Positions 1-8,448 of a stretch of 64,000 bases of DNA are shown here, in pieces (within the stretch, counting starts at the first letter, position 1; the number at the start of each line of letters is the position of its first letter). This DNA comes from Pelagomonas calceolata (taxonomy: Eukaryota > Sar > Pelagophyceae > Pelagomonadales > Pelagomonadaceae), in assembly GCA_918797485.1 (NCBI GenBank), contig CAKKNE010000001.1:5084001-5148000 (forward strand), read 5' to 3'. The notes under the pieces were generated by a model, which saw only the letters and a program-made list of their open reading frames with translations, made no database searches and had not been told where the DNA came from. A program made the translations under genes and the position numbers.

Positions 1-1
1 T

Positions 2-766
2 TGGCGGCTCTGCAGAGAACACAAGGACGCGTCGGAATTTGATCCGTTGGAGTTCGCCGATACTTCGGTACTGGTCAAGCAGCTCGAAAAAAGGTTAGTA
101 GAGGACTTCCTGGAGGACGGCGGTAGATTACCTTCTGAGATTGCTGTCGATGCTCGAAAGGAGTGTATTGCTGCTATGTACCCCCACGGCGAGAAGGCTT
201 TACCGGTGAACGAAGTGCGCGCCGCATGTGTCGCGGAACTCCACGCGCTAGCCTATGACCAGTTCAAGACCACCCAAGACTACAAGGAGTACTGCCTCTC
301 GAAAAAAGATCTCGGTGAACCTGTTGAGGAAGGTGAGAGAGTGTTGATCTACACGCCCAAGGATCCCGCTGCATTAAAAGAACGGCTCGCGAAGATGCCC
401 AAGTGTTCTACGAAGTTGAAAGCGCTAGATGCGATCAAGAACGGCTCCGGGAAAAGGGTGTATGAGGCCTGGACTTCGTTAAAACATTCTACGGAGAAGA
501 CCGAACGCGTCATGATCGGTAGGGACCACAAGTGCGACGTCGCCGTCGACGACGACAAGCGCGTCTCGCGCGAACACGCGCGCATCGATTCGCTCAAGGA
601 CGGCCGCGTCGTGTTCCTGGATCTTGGAAGTTCGCACGGCTCGAAGGTGAACGGCAAGACGGTCTCTGGTAGAGTGTTCTTGAATGCTGGAGACGTCGTC
701 CACGTCGGCAAGACGGACATGGTCTTCACCGTGATTCCTTCTGGTACGGCGAACCCGCTCCGCTAG
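2..766 (+). CDS. RGS domain-FHA domain protein, 5' end outside window
   Basis: The reading frame is open from base 2, so the start lies upstream of the window. The first ~115 visible residues resemble the second half of a regulator of G-protein signalling box: an acidic helical stretch, then IAVDARKECIAAM and a later helix ending YDQFKTTQDYKEYCL, in the order seen in RGS domains (INxDSxTRxxI ... DEAQxxVYxLMExDSYPRFLxS). RGS boxes speed GTP hydrolysis on G-alpha. From about residue 155 to the end there is a clear forkhead-associated domain: GRDHKCDVAV, SREHARI, LGSSHGSKVNG, VHVGKTDMVF, which holds the phosphothreonine-binding Arg and Ser-x-x-His. FHA is clear; RGS is a weaker call made from pattern alone. 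The pairing suggests a G-protein regulator recruited to phosphoproteins, which is inference. Confidence 0.75.
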   Translation, partial: WRLCREHKDASEFDPLEFADTSVLVKQLEKRLVEDFLEDGGRLPSEIAVDARKECIAAMYPHGEKALPVNEVRAACVAELHALAYDQFKTTQDYKEYCLSKKDLGEPVEEGERVLIYTPKDPAALKERLAKMPKCSTKLKALDAIKNGSGKRVYEAWTSLKHSTEKTERVMIGRDHKCDVAVDDDKRVSREHARIDSLKDGRVVFLDLGSSHGSKVNGKTVSGRVFLNAGDVVHVGKTDMVFTVIPSGTANPLR

Positions 767-876
767 GTCGTGTGCCTGCAGCAGCGCTCCTCTGTCGATC
801 CCCTGTTCCCCCCTACGAGTGACGCGCGCTTGTTCCCCATCCCCTGTCTGTGCGTTATAACTATAATGTGCTCTTA

Positions 877-1686
877 TCAAAATAGGGGTATCTTCGGCTG
901 CTCCCGGTCTCGCCGCTCGGCGGCCTTCCGCGCCTGCCGCGCCGCGACCCTCGCTTGTACGATGTTGAGCAATAGAGCGCCGCCCCGCCACAGGAACCGC
1001 TTGTGCTCCCGGACGAATGCGAGGAGCCGCTCCCTTTGTGAAGGAAGGTCGCCGTCGCTCATTTGGAGACTTTCAAGCGACTGCGCGGCGAGCGCGTCCT
1101 CGACGATCGTGGCGACCGTGTCCCGAAACGCCTCGACGGCGTCGTCCGTCTCGTAGTGCAAACTCGTGCAACGCTCTATTTCATCGGCGAACGCAAATTC
1201 CGCCTCGACGGCCTGTTCCGCGATGCGCTCGGGCGAATCATTGGCATCCAGGGCGTCGGCGAAGGCCTTGGCGGCCCTCGCGCGCAGCACGGCGACGTGC
1301 AGGCGGTAGGTCGGTTCTAAACGAGAGGCGAGTTGTGCGACGTTCCCACAGCCGTCGGCGAGCAGCGCCGTCGTCTCCGCGAAGCCGGCGTACGGATGTT
1401 GAGGGGTCGACGCGGCGACGCGCTCCTCCAGCGCGGCGACGGCGGCGGCGTCGTACGTTGTTGTGTTTTCTCCGGCGCCGCCGCGGTGGACCCGCACGAC
1501 GGCGTCGTAAGTTGTTGTGTTTGCTCCGGTGCCGCCGCGACTGCGGGTCCACCGCGGCGGCGCGGTTGTGAGTTTTTTCGGCGCTTCGACGGCGGCAGCA
1601 CCACCGCGGCAGATGCGACGATGCGTGCGATGAGTGATGCCCCCTGCCGTCGCTGCCAGCAGCAGCGTGCAAAGCAGGCGCCGCAT
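877..1686 (-). CDS. Secreted or organelle-targeted protein of unknown function
   Basis: A 269-residue protein starting MRRLLCTLLLAATAGG, a typical signal peptide, followed by a basic Gly-Ala stretch. Residues ~40-80 hold two copies of an 18-residue unit ending NTTTYDA, encoded by a tandem DNA duplication. The rest is helical, and near the C terminus FLWRGGALLLNIVQ could be a single membrane-associated helix followed by a highly basic tail. I do not recognise the family. The C-terminal layout faintly recalls plastid or ER membrane proteins of algae but I would not name one. It is divergent from the DNA ligase gene, with the palindromic promoter-like element between them. The 3' end faces the RGS-FHA gene, 110 bases away. 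Confidence 0.6.
   Translation of the reverse strand: MRRLLCTLLLAATAGGITHRTHRRICRGGAAAVEAPKKLTTAPPRWTRSRGGTGANTTTYDAVVRVHRGGAGENTTTYDAAAVAALEERVAASTPQHPYAGFAETTALLADGCGNVAQLASRLEPTYRLHVAVLRARAAKAFADALDANDSPERIAEQAVEAEFAFADEIERCTSLHYETDDAVEAFRDTVATIVEDALAAQSLESLQMSDGDLPSQRERLLAFVREHKRFLWRGGALLLNIVQARVAARQARKAAERRDREQPKIPLF
1448..1555 (-). repeat. Two-copy 54-bp tandem repeat inside a coding region
   Basis: Bases 1448-1501 and 1502-1555 are near-identical 54-bp units (GCGTCGTAMGTTGTTGTGTT and following), giving an exact 18-codon duplication in the gene on the minus strand. Confidence 0.8.
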
Positions 1687-1831
1687 CGCTTTTTACCACT
1701 ACGCGCCGCCTAGCGTCGCACGGCTCAAAGCGATGGATGGCAAACGTTGACGGGTCAGAGACGAAGCACACGCGTGATCCTCACACCCAGTGCGTGCCCT
1801 TTGAGCAGCTTAAGCGGTCCCGGCTCGGCTT

Positions 1832-1855
1832 GCTAGTGTCTTTACATGCCGCTAG
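1832..1855 (+). promoter_or_regulatory. Palindromic upstream element, copy 1
   Basis: GCTAGTGTCTTTACATG then CCGCTAG. It sits between divergent genes, 146 bases from the start of the minus-strand gene (1686) and 86 from the DNA ligase ATG (1941). Confidence 0.7.
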
Positions 1856-1940
1856 GTGCGCTTGGCAAGGTTTCTCGAGCGCGAGGCCGCGCGGAGACCT
1901 ATTATATCAACTGAGACGCATCATTTGACGCAGACATGCC

Positions 1941-3878
1941 ATGCGACAAGTTTTATTAGCGATGCTGCTGTGTGCGGCCCGGGCATTGCTACGCGCAGCA
2001 CGCCCGCCGCTGCGGCGCTGCGCGCGCGCCTACGCAGCGAAGAGCGATGACCTCGCGTCCCTAGAAAAAGAATTAGAGCGCCACGACAACCTCTACTACA
2101 ACCAAGCGAAACCGGAGCTCACGGACGAGGCCTACGACGCGCTCGCGCGAAAAGTAGATGAATTGAGAACGACGCCGCGCGGCGTCGGCGCGAAAAGGGG
2201 AGGCACCCTCGCCAAAGCCACACCACATACGACGCCCATGCTGAGCCTGGACACGTTGAAGGTCAAGGACGGAACCGTAACCACTATAGCGAAATGGCTC
2301 AAGAAAACAATCAAAGCCTGCGCCCCAGAAGCGATGCACGGTATTGTCGGAGAGCCGAAGCTCGACGGGCTGAGCGTCTCCCTGACCTATGTCGATGGTG
2401 TGTTGACGCAGGCGGCGACGCGCGGCGACGGCGTGGTGGGCGACGACGTGACTGACCAGATGCTGGAGGGGACGGCCATACCGACGCAACTTGATGATGC
2501 TTTTACGGGCGACGTGCGGGGCGAGGTCATCGTCCCCGTCGCCTTTTTTCGAGGCTTGGAGAAAGATAGTGCAGTAAGTGCCCGAAATTACGCGGCGGGC
2601 TCGCTGCGCCAGAAGAACGCCTCGGATGTTAGCGGACGAGGTCTGCGCTTCGTCGTACATGATGTGGTTGGTGGTGCTGAGAATTACACGGAGCGACGCT
2701 CAAAGGCCAAAAAGTGGGGCTTCGAGGTGGCACAACCGTCCATAAGAGTGGAGGTCGACGACGACGTGCCCGCGGATGCTTTACCGGACCACCTCCAAGC
2801 CTGTGCTGAGAAGTTGGCGGCTTACCACGCTTCACTCGGCGAGCAACGGCCGCCGCCGGCCGTCGCCGGGACACGATCGTCGAAGAAGGACGAGCTCCCG
2901 TACGAGATCGACGGCGTCGTCTTCAAGGTGGACTCGTGCAAAGCGGACGCGCAAGCGGGTTTCACGGCGCGAGCGCCGCGCGCGCGCGTGGCCCTCAAGT
3001 TCGATCGCGACGCTATCGTCGTTACTACAACTCTACTGGATGTGGAGATCGGCGTCGGGCGGCTTGGTGCGTTAACACCAGTCGCGAAACTGGAGCCCGT
3101 GAACTGCGGCGGCGTCACGGTCTCGTCGGCGACGCTCCACAATTTTGATGTATTAAGGGCCTCCCTCGGCGGCGCGCGCATTGGGGATACGGTCTTAGTG
3201 AAGCGCGCCGGCGACGTGATTCCGCAGATCGCGCCCGCGATCGAAGGGACGGGCGACGCCTGGCCGCCGCCCTCGAAATGTCCGCGGTGCGGCGCGCCGA
3301 CACGAGTCACGGGCGACGGCCAAGTCGCGTGCACCGCCGGTCTCCAATGCGACGCCCAGGCGGCGGGTCGGCTGCAGCACGCCCTGGGTCGAGGCGCGCT
3401 TGACCTAGGAAGCGGGTCCCTGGGCGCGAAGAAGGTCGAGCAACTCGTTGAGGAGGGCGTCCTGCGCTCCGCGGCGGACCTCCTCGACTTCGTGGATGAA
3501 AGGGAAGCGAGCCTCTCCAAACTATCGGCGCTGGACGGCTGGGGCGCCACGTCCTCGGAGAAGGTGCTCGACGCGCTGGAGACGCGCACCGCGACGCCGA
3601 TCCCGCTCGCGGCGTTCGTCTTCGCGCTGGGCGCGCCGCGGATCGGCAAGGCGACCGCTAAAAAAGTTGCGGGCATTTGCGGGTCGTGGACGGCGCTGCG
3701 GCGGTCTCTCTCCCCCACGACGGCGGCGGACGACGCGTTGCGCACGGCGCTGGCCGAGGCGCGGGGCGTCGGCCCGGCCGCGGTCGAGGGGCTGCTCGAG
3801 TTCTTCGCTGGTGTTGAGGACGCCGCGGTGGCGGACCGGCTGGCGGCGCGGCTTGATGTGGTGGACGATGATACATAA
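1941..3878 (+). CDS. ligA: NAD+-dependent DNA ligase (LigA type), no BRCT domain
   Basis: 645 residues. The first ~33 residues (MRQVLLAMLLCAARALLRAA...) look like a signal or organelle-targeting leader. Then follow: domain Ia (LERHDNLYYNQAKPELTDEAYDAL), which binds NMN in this family; the adenylation core with the catalytic lysine motif EPKLDGLSV and TRGDGVVGDDVTDQ; the OB fold; a four-cysteine zinc finger (CPRC ... C ... C, residues ~452-475); and helix-hairpin-helix repeats (ALGAPRIGKATAKKVA, ARGVGPAAVEGLLEFF). The reaction is NAD+-driven sealing of nicks. Bacterial LigA is usually ~670 residues and ends in a BRCT domain; here the protein stops right after the HhH region. Eukaryotic nuclear ligases are ATP-dependent, so this is a transferred gene, probably acting in an organelle. 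The upstream palindrome shared with neighbours argues against contamination. Confidence 0.93.
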   Translation: MRQVLLAMLLCAARALLRAARPPLRRCARAYAAKSDDLASLEKELERHDNLYYNQAKPELTDEAYDALARKVDELRTTPRGVGAKRGGTLAKATPHTTPMLSLDTLKVKDGTVTTIAKWLKKTIKACAPEAMHGIVGEPKLDGLSVSLTYVDGVLTQAATRGDGVVGDDVTDQMLEGTAIPTQLDDAFTGDVRGEVIVPVAFFRGLEKDSAVSARNYAAGSLRQKNASDVSGRGLRFVVHDVVGGAENYTERRSKAKKWGFEVAQPSIRVEVDDDVPADALPDHLQACAEKLAAYHASLGEQRPPPAVAGTRSSKKDELPYEIDGVVFKVDSCKADAQAGFTARAPRARVALKFDRDAIVVTTTLLDVEIGVGRLGALTPVAKLEPVNCGGVTVSSATLHNFDVLRASLGGARIGDTVLVKRAGDVIPQIAPAIEGTGDAWPPPSKCPRCGAPTRVTGDGQVACTAGLQCDAQAAGRLQHALGRGALDLGSGSLGAKKVEQLVEEGVLRSAADLLDFVDEREASLSKLSALDGWGATSSEKVLDALETRTATPIPLAAFVFALGAPRIGKATAKKVAGICGSWTALRRSLSPTTAADDALRTALAEARGVGPAAVEGLLEFFAGVEDAAVADRLAARLDVVDDDT

Positions 3879-3881
3879 GAG

Positions 3882-3997
3882 TTGTTACACATTCCGACCC
3901 TGATCTGGCTCTCGTGGACGCCCTCATCTTCCAACATCTGGCGCGCGCGGCCGCAGAACGGCGAGAGCTCGTAGCCGAAGATGACCACTGGGGCGGC
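3882..3997 (-). pseudogene. Possible orphan exon or remnant of a thioredoxin-fold (GST/glutaredoxin-like) protein
   Basis: In a frame different from the overlapping ankyrin gene, the minus strand reads WAAPVVIFGYELSPFCGR and then ARQMLEDEGVHE. This resembles the first strand, SPFC active-site loop and first helix of the N-terminal domain of glutathione S-transferases or glutaredoxins. The frame closes with a stop just upstream and runs into sequence antisense to the ligase downstream, so no whole gene is present. It may be a chance match. The tail of the ankyrin frame here is equally unremarkable. Confidence 0.3.
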
Positions 3998-4817
3998 CCA
4001 CTGGCAAGTTCAATTTTTTGGACCCTGTCCCGCCGGTCCCGGGGACTTGGTACTGGTAGCATCCGAGATGGGCCCAGTATTCCACGATCTTCGGAATAAC
4101 GTCAGCAGGGAGGCGCCTACCGCGGCTAAAAATTGCCGCGAACATGGAGCGGTGTCCCCTCGCGTAGGCAGGAAAGCCGCCGGCCGTGTGCACGGCTTGC
4201 ACGTACTCAATGACTTTCCTTTCGGAAGGGCTGATAAAGGCGTTGGTCTCGTCCAAAAGTTCAAAAAACTCTGTAACTGCGGGTTCGTTGATGGACGCGC
4301 CAGCACGTAAGAGCACCGTAATAATGGAGTGGTCTGCGTTTTCGCCCCTCCTTCGGTGTGGACAAGTGGTGAACCTGATGGCTCTGACGAGCGGCGACAC
4401 AGGCTTCGAAAAGTCTTCACTGCGGCGGTTTACGTCAGCGCCAGCCGCTAGTAGCGCACGGACAGCTTGAGCGTGCCCAAAATCAATTGCGTAGTGCAGC
4501 GGTGTAAGGGACCCATACCCATATGGTGGAACAAAATCAACCTGAGCACCGCTGGCCAAAAGCACGCGAATTGTTTCTGTGTACCCACTCGAGGCGGCTG
4601 AGTTTAGCGGCGTTCGACCCTTGTCTGTGTAACAATCCGGGTGCGCGCCGGCCTCGATCAATTTCGCGACGCAATCTGTGTTATTGTTGCACACCGCAAA
4701 GATCAAAGGCGTGTAGCCGTCAGCGTCCATGGCGTTCGGGTCAGCGCCCTCGGCCAGAGCGCGATTAAGGGCCGCGAGGTCACGCTTGAGGGCAGCCGCT
4801 CGCAATCGCGGGTCCAT
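3924..4817 (-). CDS. Ankyrin-repeat protein
   Basis: 297 residues from the ATG at 4817. At least four ankyrin repeats are visible: LNRALAEGADPNAMDADGYTPLIFAV, CVAKLIEAGAHPDCYTDKGRTPLN, RVLLASGAQVDF, and YAIDFGHAQAVRALLAAGADVN. After them comes a module VHTAGGFPAYARGHRSM...FSRGRRLPADVIPKIVEYW that recurs in the ankyrin gene at 34.5-35.5 kb, so the two belong to one algal subfamily. The last ~40 residues (GTGGTGSKKLN onward) look unlike the family and may be intronic or read past a lost exon boundary. Function is unknown; ankyrin stacks mediate protein contacts. The 3' end lies 45 bases from the ligase stop (convergent) and the start is divergent from NAD kinase. Confidence 0.8.
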   Translation of the reverse strand: MDPRLRAAALKRDLAALNRALAEGADPNAMDADGYTPLIFAVCNNNTDCVAKLIEAGAHPDCYTDKGRTPLNSAASSGYTETIRVLLASGAQVDFVPPYGYGSLTPLHYAIDFGHAQAVRALLAAGADVNRRSEDFSKPVSPLVRAIRFTTCPHRRRGENADHSIITVLLRAGASINEPAVTEFFELLDETNAFISPSERKVIEYVQAVHTAGGFPAYARGHRSMFAAIFSRGRRLPADVIPKIVEYWAHLGCYQYQVPGTGGTGSKKLNLPVGRPSGHLRLRALAVLRPRAPDVGR

Positions 4818-4908
4818 CACAGTGTCACCGTTCGAAGCTGCCCCAAGAAGCAAAGTGGGACCCCACTGCAAGCTTTCAACTGTCGGTCTGAATTTGGGCA
4901 GCGTCAAT

Positions 4909-4929
4909 GCTAGTATCTTACTGCGCTAG
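4909..4929 (+). promoter_or_regulatory. Palindromic upstream element, copy 2
   Basis: GCTAGTATCTTACTG then CGCTAG. It lies 92 bases from the ankyrin ATG (4817) and 86 bases from the NAD kinase ATG (5015), the same distance as copy 1 to the ligase ATG. Confidence 0.65.
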
Positions 4930-5014
4930 TTAACGACGGCGCCGGCAAGCTAGCCGGATTTCACGCCGACGAAGCGATCATTCGTCTGAAAAACACCGGC
5001 CCTGAACACTAGCC

Positions 5015-6349
5015 ATGCGTTGCGCCAGCCTCGTGCTGATCCTCGGCACTGCCGGGTCGCTCCAGCACGGTGCACCACCAAGGAGAGCATCTCCACCAGC
5101 CCGCGCTGCCCGCGGCCACTGCAAAACACCGAGGAGAAGAGCACCCCTCACCCGCCTGCACAACGCGGCCCAGAGCTCCCACCCCAGCTGGATCACCGCC
5201 GTAGACATTGAACAGGACGTTTATAATACCGCCGTCCAGGCCGAGAAGCCGCCCTGGAAGTTCACGAAGTCCCACGCCGAGGCCACCATAGGGAGAGAGG
5301 CCTTCTGCGACGTCTCCCAGGAGAAGACGTCGCGCGTGCGCTGCGTCGCCCAGAGTCAGCACCACGTGGCCTGGGATAGAACGCCACAACGGGTGTTGGT
5401 GCTGGCGAAGCGCCACGCGGACGATGAAGAGCTCGATGTGGCCTACCGCATTGCAAGGCACCTCCACGAGGCCTGTGGGGTGGACGTGCTACTAGCTGAT
5501 CCGTTGTACGAGCAGATCGGCAAAAGGCTACCAGCAGTGGAATTATGGCAAGGCGAGCACGTCTCGAGGTCACCGGATTTCGTGGCCACACTCGGTGGCG
5601 ACGGGTTGCTGTTGTACGCGAACACGCTGTTCCAGGCCACGCCGCCGCCGCCCGTCGTCGCGTTTGGCGCGGGCTCGCTCGGCTTCCTCGCACCGTTCGA
5701 CGTCGATGATGAACAGACGGGAGGTACTGTAGAAGAGACGCTCGACGAGGCCGTGTCGCTGGGCGAAGGCGAGTTGGAGCCCTGGCCCGTTTCTCTCAGA
5801 ATGCGGTTGCGGTGTCGCGTCGTGGACGGTGCTTCTGGTAAAGTCGTGGGTGGTCATGAGGCATTAAATGAAGTAGCCTTGGACCGGGGCAACTCGCCCT
5901 TTTTGTCTGCGGTCGAATGCTTTTGCAACGATGAACATTTAACAACAGCTCAGGCCGATGGGTTGATTGTGGCGACACCAACAGGCTCCACAGCGTACTC
6001 GTTAAGTGCGGGAGGCCCCATGGTCCACCCGTCCGTCAACGCCATGGTCTTCACGCCCATCTGTGCCCACTCGCTGAGTTTCCGACCCATCGTCTTCCCC
6101 GATAGCTGTACTTTACGTTTTGATGTTGACCCGGACGCGCGCGCGGACGCGTGGGTCACCTTTGATGGACGAAGTAGGGTGTGTCTGAAGCGGGGCGACT
6201 CGTTGATCGTGACGGCGTCGCCGCACCCTTTACCTACGGTCCTACGACTAGGGAACACGGCGGACTGGTTCGGGGGGTTGCGGACGCACTTCAATTTCAA
6301 CGTGCGACGGCGGCAGCAGAAGATCGCGGAGCAGTTCCTAAATGGCTAG
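5015..6349 (+). CDS. NADK: NAD kinase, with N-terminal targeting sequence
   Basis: 444 residues. The N terminus (MRCASLVLILGTAGSLQHGAP) is a signal peptide followed by an Arg/Pro/Ala-rich stretch, which suggests plastid or other organelle import. The catalytic domain starts near residue 125. It shows DFVATLGGDGLLLYA (GGDG, the ATP/NAD-binding diacylglycerol-kinase-fold motif), FGAGSLGFLAPF, and TPTGSTAYSLSAGGP, the conserved NAD-binding segment; TFDGRSRV fits the usual D-G near the C terminus. The enzyme phosphorylates NAD to NADP, the terminal electron acceptor of photosynthesis if plastidic. It is convergent with the next gene: the stops are separated by only three bases. Confidence 0.95.
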   Translation: MRCASLVLILGTAGSLQHGAPPRRASPPARAARGHCKTPRRRAPLTRLHNAAQSSHPSWITAVDIEQDVYNTAVQAEKPPWKFTKSHAEATIGREAFCDVSQEKTSRVRCVAQSQHHVAWDRTPQRVLVLAKRHADDEELDVAYRIARHLHEACGVDVLLADPLYEQIGKRLPAVELWQGEHVSRSPDFVATLGGDGLLLYANTLFQATPPPPVVAFGAGSLGFLAPFDVDDEQTGGTVEETLDEAVSLGEGELEPWPVSLRMRLRCRVVDGASGKVVGGHEALNEVALDRGNSPFLSAVECFCNDEHLTTAQADGLIVATPTGSTAYSLSAGGPMVHPSVNAMVFTPICAHSLSFRPIVFPDSCTLRFDVDPDARADAWVTFDGRSRVCLKRGDSLIVTASPHPLPTVLRLGNTADWFGGLRTHFNFNVRRRQQKIAEQFLNG

Positions 6350-6352
6350 TAC

Positions 6353-8155
6353 TTACGCTGTTTCTAGGATAGCCTGGGAGCACTCATCTAAGGCAAGGTC
6401 CAGCTCTGAGGTCGCCTCCGATAACACGGAATCGAGCAGCTCCTCGGCGAGGGCCTCGATGATCTGCGGCTGGGTCAGGCCCGTCCCAAATAATTCCGCC
6501 GCGGAAAGCTCCGCCGCTCGTTTCACGGCGTCGCGGTACTCGAGGATCTCCCCCACCACTCTGGGTGGAACAGAACAATCCTTGGCGTGCAGGTTCTTCG
6601 GTTGTTCAACCTCCGGGGCCATGTTACCTTCAGGTATATGGAAGACGACGTCGGGTTTTGGAATACCTAAATGAGCGGCGACGTCCTCGGGGACCGTTAT
6701 CGTATCATTAACAGGTGGCGGTATCGGCTCGGGCCGCTTCTTCGGCTTGTGCGACACCGTGTCCAACAAGTCGCTCTCGGCCTGCTCGATGTCGCAGATC
6801 TTCGAGAAGAGCTTGTCGAGGAGTTCCGTCGAGTCCGCGGGCGGGATGCCCATGGGTTCCGAGGGCGGCTGGTTCAGGGGCGCGAAGGGTCTTCTAGAAG
6901 GTGGCGGCGGCCTTCTCAACTGCCGCAACAGATTCTGGTGCTGCTGGTGGAGCGTCTGCTGGAGCTTCGCCTCGACGCTCCGCTGCCACTCCCTCAAATC
7001 CGCGGGCGCGCCGTTCTCGCCGCCGCCCAGCGCGAACGCGTCACTCTTCGAAACCTGCTTCGCGGCCATGTCCACCAAGCCACTCACCGCGCGCGCCATC
7101 GCGCCGACGTCGGAAATGACCCCGATGTGCGCCTTCTGCGCGTCGGCGGCGGCGGCCGCGTTCGCCGTCGCTGCCGCTGCGAGTCTACGAGCCGCCGCTA
7201 ACGCCGTGGGCTCGTCGTTCACAGGTAAGGACGCGGCCTCGGCTGCGGCATACTCCGTATAAGCCCGAGCCGCTTCGGCGGAAAAAGGGTCCGCGGCGGC
7301 CGCGGCGCCCAGCCGCGCGCGGTGCGCGTTACTGTCGTACGCGGCCAGCGACCTTGCAATTTTCGCGTCGTCGAAGGGCGAGGTACCTCTTGTGCGCGTG
7401 CCGACGTGCGCGCTCGTGTACCCTCTCCCCCTCATTGGTGCGGGCTCGCCGACGCATTCTGACGTGACGCTCGATTCCTCGTGCACGATGGACCGTCTTC
7501 TTCGATGCGTAGGCTGGTGGCGGCTCGACGAGGTAGAAGTGTAGTCGCCGCTCGACCCGCGGCTCCGTCGCCGCGGCGGCGTCGTCGAGCGGCTCGAGCG
7601 GCGGGACCTCGGGACATCGGAATCCGAGGGGAAGCGCCGCCTTGCTCTTTCCTGATCAGAGGGTGTCGCGAACGCGCGCGTCGCGGCCCTTTCCCGCTCC
7701 TCGACGGGCGTGCGCGGCGCTCGTGCGGCTGCTCGCCTTTTAGCGGCTGCCCTCCTACCCTCAAGGAAGGCGTCGTCCAGTAATGATACTGTTTTTTCAG
7801 CTGGTGTCCGCGACCATGGGGCTTCTATTTCATCCAGGTCCATGGACGCGGACTTCGGTGTCGCGATGCGATTGATCTCTCGTTCCGGATCCGGGAGCTG
7901 CGGCCTCGACGGGGGCACGCCGCGCGCGATGCGCCTCCTCTCGACCGCCTCGTCGTGCGCGCGCTGCCGGTCCGCCGGTCGCGACGGCGGCGTCGCGTCC
8001 CAGGCCTTGCGCTGCTTCCTGCCTTTGGACTTGGCGGCGGCGCGCGCCGCCGCCCTTTCTCTAGCTTGCGCCACGAAGAAGCTCGTGTTCGTCGCGGCGG
8101 CGGCCCGCCTCAGCGCGTAGTCGCGCGTCCGCGGCACGCGGGCTTGAGGCTCCAT
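6353..8155 (-). CDS. Large low-complexity, Arg/Ala-rich protein of unknown function
   Basis: 600 residues, unrecognised. It has a basic N-terminal third with RERAAARAAAKSKGRK and several R-R-x-S/T clusters (RRRFPSDSDVPRSRRSSRS), an alanine-rich helical middle (residues ~285-350), a proline-rich stretch, and a more ordered acidic C terminus from ~residue 440 (LLDKLFSKICDIEQAESDLL, then EALAEELLDSVLSEATSEL). The end helices could be a conserved interaction region. The overall style (basic disordered N terminus, helical acidic tail) is common in centrosomal or cytoskeletal scaffold proteins, but that is only a guess. Divergent from the MYND protein. Confidence 0.6.
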   Translation of the reverse strand: MEPQARVPRTRDYALRRAAAATNTSFFVAQARERAAARAAAKSKGRKQRKAWDATPPSRPADRQRAHDEAVERRRIARGVPPSRPQLPDPEREINRIATPKSASMDLDEIEAPWSRTPAEKTVSLLDDAFLEGRRAAAKRRAAARAPRTPVEERERAATRAFATPSDQERARRRFPSDSDVPRSRRSSRSTTPPRRRSRGSSGDYTSTSSSRHQPTHRRRRSIVHEESSVTSECVGEPAPMRGRGYTSAHVGTRTRGTSPFDDAKIARSLAAYDSNAHRARLGAAAAADPFSAEAARAYTEYAAAEAASLPVNDEPTALAAARRLAAAATANAAAAADAQKAHIGVISDVGAMARAVSGLVDMAAKQVSKSDAFALGGGENGAPADLREWQRSVEAKLQQTLHQQHQNLLRQLRRPPPPSRRPFAPLNQPPSEPMGIPPADSTELLDKLFSKICDIEQAESDLLDTVSHKPKKRPEPIPPPVNDTITVPEDVAAHLGIPKPDVVFHIPEGNMAPEVEQPKNLHAKDCSVPPRVVGEILEYRDAVKRAAELSAAELFGTGLTQPQIIEALAEELLDSVLSEATSELDLALDECSQAILETA

Positions 8156-8413
8156 CCTCTTTTGTTCGCTGGGTATGCCACGAGTCTCCCGTTTGCTGGT
8201 GCGCCGCTGCTATTCCACCAGTCTACCGTTTACTCGTGCGCCGTCGTTTGTTGGGCAGCTGCTGGATGCCGTGTTCGCGCCGGCGGCCCAGTTTCAATTT
8301 TGCCGGGTTCGGGTTCGGGTTCACCTGCAGATGCTTCTTCACCCCGATCCCTGCGAGTCATAGTCCCGGCGAGGGGCTGCGTCTGTGTGGAATTCAGTGC
8401 GGCGCGCAATACT

Positions 8414-8438
8414 GCTAGCGGCCTGTAAAGACACTAGC
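8414..8438 (-). promoter_or_regulatory. Palindromic upstream element, copy 3
   Basis: GCTAGCGGCCTGTAAAGAC then ACTAGC, reverse orientation. It is identical base for base to copy 5 at 21371. It is 259 bases from the minus-strand start (8155), and 11 or 74 bases from the two candidate ATGs of the next gene. Confidence 0.7.
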
Positions 8439-8448
8439 CTACAAAAGC

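Noticed and set aside
2822-3988. 388-codon open frame antisense to the DNA ligase
   Set aside because: It mirrors ligase codons in GC-rich DNA and is Ser/Ala/Arg-rich without domains; only its first ~35 codons (outside the ligase) drew interest.
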